This document shows, piece by piece, positions 59,772 to 64,000 of a DNA stretch of 64,000 nt. Position 1 is the first letter of the stretch. Every line of letters starts with the position of its first letter. The DNA is from JAFGHJ01 sp964534175. GTDB taxonomy: Bacteria; Hydrothermota; UBA3072. The notes beneath the pieces were generated by a model. That model worked only from the letters and a program-made list of their open reading frames with translations, did no database searches and was not told the DNA's origin. Position numbers and translations under genes: made by a program. The stretch lies in the NCBI GenBank assembly GCA_964534175.1, contig CAZHNS010000002.1, forward strand, positions 62,001-126,000, in the 5' to 3' direction.

Positions 59772-60759
59772 AATAAAAATTGGTTTGGTGGGAGCCGGTG
59801 CAGTCGCACAAATCGGTTATTTGCCGGTAATTGCAGAAAGAAAAGATCTTGTTCTCGAAGCAGTTTCCGAATCAAACAGTGAAAAGGTAGAAATTCTTTC
59901 GAGAATGTATAAAATAAAAAAGATATTTGTGGATTATGAAAAAATGCTGCAGGATTCAGAAATTGATGCGGTAATTATAGCTACACCTAATTATCTGCAT
60001 ACCCCCATGGCTATTTCTGCGATTGAGTATGGAAAAAATGTCCTCTGTGAGATGCCGCTTGGGCTAGACGCAAAGGAAGTGAAACGCCTGGGAGAAGTTG
60101 TCGATTCCTCTAAGCTCACTTTAATGCCTGCTTTCAATGGAAGATTTCGCCCTGATGTTGAAATTTTAAAAGATCTTGTTTTCGGGGGAGAATTAGGCAA
60201 ACTCTCCTTTGCAAAGGCGGGATGGCTTAAATCCCTGCACGAAGAACATCTTGATGGATGGAGAAGAGATCCTTTGAAATCGGGAGGTGGAGCTATAATG
60301 ACTTTAGGGGTTCAGATTCTTGGTTACGTTACTTATCTTTTCGGGTCTGATGTCTCTTCGGTTATTGCCGGGTTTCATACCACTGATAAAATTGAAGATT
60401 CCGGAATAATATTTCTACGTTATCAAGATGGAAAATATCTTTTGCTCGAAGTAGGCTGGACGCTGCTTTTTGAGAAGGATTTTACTTACTTTAACCTTTA
60501 TGGAAGTGACGGTGTGGGTCTTTTGAATCCCCTTAAGATAAAAAAGCTGGAGGATAATAAAGTTAAGGACATTACTCCGATTAATATTCCCAAACATCCC
60601 GTAAAAGCTTCTTACCATGGTCTCATCGATTATTTTGTAAATGCTATAAGAGAAAAGAATGTAGAGGAAAACAGCTGGAAAGACGCTTATAAGATTGCTA
60701 GAATCGTCGATGCTGCTTACAGATCTGCTGAGGAGAAAAAAGAAATTCATCTGGATTGA
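59761..60759 (+). CDS. Gfo/Idh/MocA-fold protein lacking the usual catalytic residues
   Basis: 332 residues. The Rossmann motif GLVGAGAVAQ and IATPNYLHTPMAISAIEYGK are typical. The catalytic EKP is LCEMPLG (Lys to Met), and the GGGxLxDxGxHxID segment is GGGAIMTLGVQILGY (Asp to Thr, His to Gln). NAD(P) binding is probably kept, but classic dehydrogenase chemistry is not expected. The ATG at 59761 after GGGAGC is preferred to an in-frame 59749. It overlaps purN by 11 bases. Confidence 0.82.
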   Translation: MENKIKIGLVGAGAVAQIGYLPVIAERKDLVLEAVSESNSEKVEILSRMYKIKKIFVDYEKMLQDSEIDAVIIATPNYLHTPMAISAIEYGKNVLCEMPLGLDAKEVKRLGEVVDSSKLTLMPAFNGRFRPDVEILKDLVFGGELGKLSFAKAGWLKSLHEEHLDGWRRDPLKSGGGAIMTLGVQILGYVTYLFGSDVSSVIAGFHTTDKIEDSGIIFLRYQDGKYLLLEVGWTLLFEKDFTYFNLYGSDGVGLLNPLKIKKLEDNKVKDITPINIPKHPVKASYHGLIDYFVNAIREKNVEENSWKDAYKIARIVDAAYRSAEEKKEIHLD

Positions 60760-62294
60760 GTTTCTTTTCTGTCATGTTTAAATTCTACTACTGGTTTAAG
60801 AAAATCCCTGGCATCTATGCACTGCCGGTCTTAGGCGGATTCTGTCTGACACTTTCGTTTGCGCCCTTTAATCTTTCCATTCTTGCCTGGTTTGCTTTTA
60901 TTCCGTTGTTTTACTCTCTCCGAGACGGGAAATATCCTTTCCTTAAGGGTTTTATTATGGGATTTGCTTTTTTATCTACACTTCTTTACTGGGTTGCATT
61001 CTCGGATGTGGTAGAGGGTACAATTGTTCCGCTTGTAGTGTTAGGATCTTTTCTTTTGGTTCTATATCTTTCTTTATTCTTTGGTTTTTCGGGTATTTTA
61101 TATGATAAATTAAATAAAAGAGGGCATGTCTATTTATTCCCGATCGTTTTTGCAGGATTCGAATTCCTGAGGAGTCTTTCTTCTGTTTGGGGCTTTACCT
61201 GGGGCTCGATTGGTTTCTCTCAGAGTAATTTAATTCATCTGATCCAGTTTGCTTCTATTGGCGGCTTGCCGCTTGTTACTTTGTGGGTACTCTTTTTGAA
61301 TATATTGTTATATCTATTTTTTAAGAGTTTAAATGAAAAAAAGAACGATAAAACAATTTACTTAATTTCTTTTCTTTCTTTACTAATTATTCCCTTTGTG
61401 TATTCAGAAATTATACTTCATAAAGGTACTTCATCTGCAGAATACAAAACCATTGGAGTAATACAGCCCAATGTTTTACCATCAGATAAAAGAAAAAGAG
61501 GCCTTGATAGATTGATAAAAATAAAAAATATTATTGAAAAATGCCCTGAAGCCGATTTATACGTATTATCGGAAACCGCTTCCCCTTTCCCGATTTCCTA
61601 CAACTATACGGCAGAAAGCTTTTTCCGCAATATCGCAAAACAAAAGAATACCACTATCATTACCGGGACGATAGATTATGAACAACAAGAAGGGAAAGTA
61701 AAATATTTTAATACGGCATCTATCGTAGATTCATCCGGCATTAGAGGTATCTATAAAAAAATCTTCCTTGTACCCTTTGTTGAGAGACTGCCATTCGATG
61801 ACGTACGTCCGAATTTGAAGAAGATTAATTTAGGACAGGGTAACTTCACTCCTGGCTCAGAATTTACCGTATTTGAAATTAATGGTATGAAATTTTCCGT
61901 TTACATTTGTTATGAGGCAATCTTTTCTCAACTGATAAGAGAGTTCGTAAAAGGTGGAGCTAAAATGCTTGTGAACATAACCGAAGACGGTTGGTTTGGC
62001 AAAACATCCGGGCCTTACCAGCACGCTCAAATGGCTGCTTTTCAAGCGATAATATTCAGAAGGGCTGTTGTAAGGTCTGCAAATACTGGTGTTTCCTTTA
62101 TAAGCGATCCCTATGGTAGAATCATAAAGAAAACCCGGATTTTCATCGAGGACTGCATTGTTTGTGAAGTTCCTCTTTTAGAAGGTAAAACCGTATATGC
62201 GAGAATAGGTAATACTTTTGGATGGACTTTTTTGTTGTTTATTTTACTGTTTATTGTATCGGAACCTTTAATAAGGAAAAATAAGAAAAGATGA
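60756..62294 (+). CDS. lnt: Apolipoprotein N-acyltransferase
   Basis: 512 residues: about seven helices (residues 1-215) then a nitrilase-like domain. The triad is Glu in VLSETASPF, Lys in GIYKKIFLVPF and Cys in VYICYEAIF. It acylates the N-terminal Cys of lipoproteins, which fits the many lipoprotein genes here. The TTG at 60756 overlaps the upstream stop; the ATG at 60774 is an alternative. Confidence 0.93.
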   Translation: MSFFSVMFKFYYWFKKIPGIYALPVLGGFCLTLSFAPFNLSILAWFAFIPLFYSLRDGKYPFLKGFIMGFAFLSTLLYWVAFSDVVEGTIVPLVVLGSFLLVLYLSLFFGFSGILYDKLNKRGHVYLFPIVFAGFEFLRSLSSVWGFTWGSIGFSQSNLIHLIQFASIGGLPLVTLWVLFLNILLYLFFKSLNEKKNDKTIYLISFLSLLIIPFVYSEIILHKGTSSAEYKTIGVIQPNVLPSDKRKRGLDRLIKIKNIIEKCPEADLYVLSETASPFPISYNYTAESFFRNIAKQKNTTIITGTIDYEQQEGKVKYFNTASIVDSSGIRGIYKKIFLVPFVERLPFDDVRPNLKKINLGQGNFTPGSEFTVFEINGMKFSVYICYEAIFSQLIREFVKGGAKMLVNITEDGWFGKTSGPYQHAQMAAFQAIIFRRAVVRSANTGVSFISDPYGRIIKKTRIFIEDCIVCEVPLLEGKTVYARIGNTFGWTFLLFILLFIVSEPLIRKNKKR

Positions 62295-63661
62295 TAAAGA
62301 GACAAAATCTTGAGAGTCTTCTTAAAAAAATAAAACCTTTAAAAAAGATAAAAGAATACGCCGAAAAAGCAAACAAAAAAGTCTATCTTGTCGGGGGAAT
62401 GCTAAGAGATCTTCTGCTTGGTTTTGAAATATGCGATATAGATATTGCAATAAGCGGTAAGGGGCAAGATTTTGCAAAAGTTCTGGGTAATTATTTTCGT
62501 TTAAAAAAGGGTCTGGATGAGTTTAGAGTAACCAGCGAAGACGTTAGTATCGACGTATTAGGACTTGGTTCCACGGAAATTTTAGAAGATCTTGGAAGAA
62601 GAGATTTCACAATAAACGCAATGGCTTACAATCTTCTTGATAAACGTTTTATCGACCCTTTTAACGGTGTTAAAGACCTTGAAAATGGAATAATCAGGAC
62701 TATGGGGAGAAAGAATATCGTGGAAGATAGTTGTAGAATCCTACGAGGCCTGCGTTTTAGAGCATATCTTGGTTTTGAAATTGAGGAAAACACCACAAAT
62801 TTATTTAATGAGTATTCAGACAAGCTCCGCACGATTGCTCCGGAACGTATCCATTTTGAGTTGACATCACTTTTTCGTGCTGATAAGGCTCACCTTGCTG
62901 TGGTTCCCGAAATTTTCGATAAAATATTTCCCGGTTTCTTGAGAATGAAAGAAATTAAAGGAGGAAAAATTTCAGAAAATCTTTTAGAACATTCAATATT
63001 AACTCTGGAAAAAATGGATACTCTTTTTAAAGATTTCTCTATCTTTGGTGCTCATAAGAAGAAGATAGAAACTTATTATTCAGAAAATAAGATGGGACTA
63101 AAAATGGCTGCTCTTTTACATGATATTAAGAAGCCTGATGCGATGGAAGTCAACGGAGACGAGGTTCATTTTTACGGACATGATAAAATGGCTTCCGACT
63201 GGTTTAAAAAGATTGGTAAGGAGTTGAAGTTTTCTACCGGGGAAAGAAATTATATTTCTAAGCTAATCCTACATCATATGTGGATTCACCTTCTTGCTGC
63301 GCAGCAGGAAATAACAGAAAAAGCTAAAAGAAGATTGTGTTTCGAATTGGGTCCGGATATAATAGGATTAGCCTTGCTTTCGAGTACAGATCAGGCAGCA
63401 ACAACCGGAACAATAGATCCACACTTAACAGATGTGTGCAAGGATATCATTGGTTATTATTTTTCAATGAAAGACGAAGTGGAAGAACCTTTACTAATGG
63501 GCCGCGACCTTATTGAAAATTTTAATCTAAAGCCCAGCCCTGTATTCGGTGAGATTTTAAGCAAAGTGCAAATGGCTTACGAAGAAGGTAGAATTAAGAC
63601 AAAACAAGAGGCTCTTGAATTTGTCAAGAAGAATATAAAGGGACTTGACATAAAAGAGTGA
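62291..63661 (+). CDS. cca: tRNA nucleotidyltransferase / poly(A) polymerase family with HD domain
   Basis: 456 residues. VYLVGGMLRDLLLG and CDIDIAISG hold the nucleotidyltransferase Gly and Asp residues; RRDFTINAMAYN and RILRGLRFRAYLGFEI are the other family motifs. A HD domain follows (ALLHDIKKPD). It probably adds or repairs tRNA CCA ends. ATGA overlap with lnt. Confidence 0.9.
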   Translation: MIKRQNLESLLKKIKPLKKIKEYAEKANKKVYLVGGMLRDLLLGFEICDIDIAISGKGQDFAKVLGNYFRLKKGLDEFRVTSEDVSIDVLGLGSTEILEDLGRRDFTINAMAYNLLDKRFIDPFNGVKDLENGIIRTMGRKNIVEDSCRILRGLRFRAYLGFEIEENTTNLFNEYSDKLRTIAPERIHFELTSLFRADKAHLAVVPEIFDKIFPGFLRMKEIKGGKISENLLEHSILTLEKMDTLFKDFSIFGAHKKKIETYYSENKMGLKMAALLHDIKKPDAMEVNGDEVHFYGHDKMASDWFKKIGKELKFSTGERNYISKLILHHMWIHLLAAQQEITEKAKRRLCFELGPDIIGLALLSSTDQAATTGTIDPHLTDVCKDIIGYYFSMKDEVEEPLLMGRDLIENFNLKPSPVFGEILSKVQMAYEEGRIKTKQEALEFVKKNIKGLDIKE

Positions 63662-63698
63662 TGAAATATCTTGAAATAAGGAAAGGAGGAATAAGCGA

Positions 63699-64000
63699 AT
63701 GAAAATTAGTTTTATTTTAGCAATATTTGTATTTGTTTTATTTGTTTTTATTGTTGGTTGTGAAAAGGGTGAATTTAATCCACCTGAAGACGGTATTGTA
63801 ACTAAAAAAATGGCTGAAAGGTACGTAAGGGTTTCCATTGCTCTCACTAAACTCACAGAAAGCGAAACAGTAAAACTTGCTGAACTTAGAAAAAAACATG
63901 GAATCTCTCAAGGTATGTCTGAACTTAATGACGAAGAGTACAAGGAAAAATATCCCGAGGTAGTAGCCGCGTGGGATTCTATCCTTGAGGATTGGGAGAT
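63699..64000 (+). CDS. Lipoprotein, 3' end cut off by window edge
   Basis: The frame from ATG 63699 (after AAGGAGG) runs open to the end. A signal peptide ends with the lipobox FIVGC at Cys22, followed by ESETVKLAELRKKHGISQGM and a charged helical region. No family is recognised. It is 37 bases after cca and may share its transcript. Confidence 0.7.
   Translation, partial: MKISFILAIFVFVLFVFIVGCEKGEFNPPEDGIVTKKMAERYVRVSIALTKLTESETVKLAELRKKHGISQGMSELNDEEYKEKYPEVVAAWDSILEDWE

Overview
The window is AT-rich bacterial DNA from a Gram-negative cell envelope type. Evidence is an apolipoprotein N-acyltransferase, an LptF/LptG pair, a patatin/Omp85 fusion, many lipobox signal peptides and a secreted glycoside hydrolase with a type IX secretion sorting tail. 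Two runs of exactly ten Ns show a scaffolded, probably metagenomic, assembly. The mixture suggests an uncultivated lineage near the FCB group or candidate phyla of the WOR-3/Cloacimonadota kind; this placement is inference with low confidence. I saw no rRNA, tRNA, CRISPR array, transposase or phage gene.

Layout: 1-2454 holds two-component signalling genes. 2546-10906 (minus) is a pyrimidine operon, pyrR-pyrB-pyrC, that continues without gaps into a class III cyclase-like protein, a GAF-GAF-GGDEF protein and a uridine-kinase-like enzyme; a 35-codon ORF with a strong ribosome binding site lies in its leader. 11216-17672 (mostly plus) has a J-domain/TPR protein, ComEC, a lipase-like protein with a Cys nucleophile, a Nudix hydrolase, a dihydroorotate dehydrogenase-like protein and exported proteins. 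17807-22029 (minus) runs aspartokinase, PPi-type phosphofructokinase, glutaredoxin, ferritin-like protein and a metallo-beta-lactamase-fold protein. 22225-36011 is rich in exported proteins, including two with D-A-x-[ST]-G-A-T flavinylation-like motifs, one of which also carries a CxxCH haem site. 36224-39173 (minus) is a HEPN / AlbA_2 / membrane-protein cassette resembling a defence locus. 39364-51341 (minus) is mostly envelope and secreted proteins, plus a tiny lysine-rich ORF on the plus strand. 51635-56133 (minus) is map-dgt-lptF-lptG-yjbQ. 57019-64000 (plus) is a tightly overlapping operon: transglutaminase-like protein, ABC ATPase, purN, Gfo/Idh-like protein, lnt, cca, lipoprotein.

Two patterns cut across the map. 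First, about ten genes have a sigma70-type promoter whose -10 box ends only 5-9 bases before the start codon and lack a Shine-Dalgarno sequence, so their mRNAs are predicted to be leaderless. Second, nearly every longer intergenic space between about 17 and 57 kb carries fragments of one composite dispersed repeat: a mini-hairpin with a covarying stem, a GTTAAATTGAAAAATGG-type module, an AACAAAAAA linker and a CTCTGTG-type module. At the HEPN gene a repeat-like segment is bounded by a 9-bp direct repeat that separates the promoter from the start codon, which looks like a target-site duplication. This repeat family and its interaction with the leaderless promoters is the most novel thing in the window.
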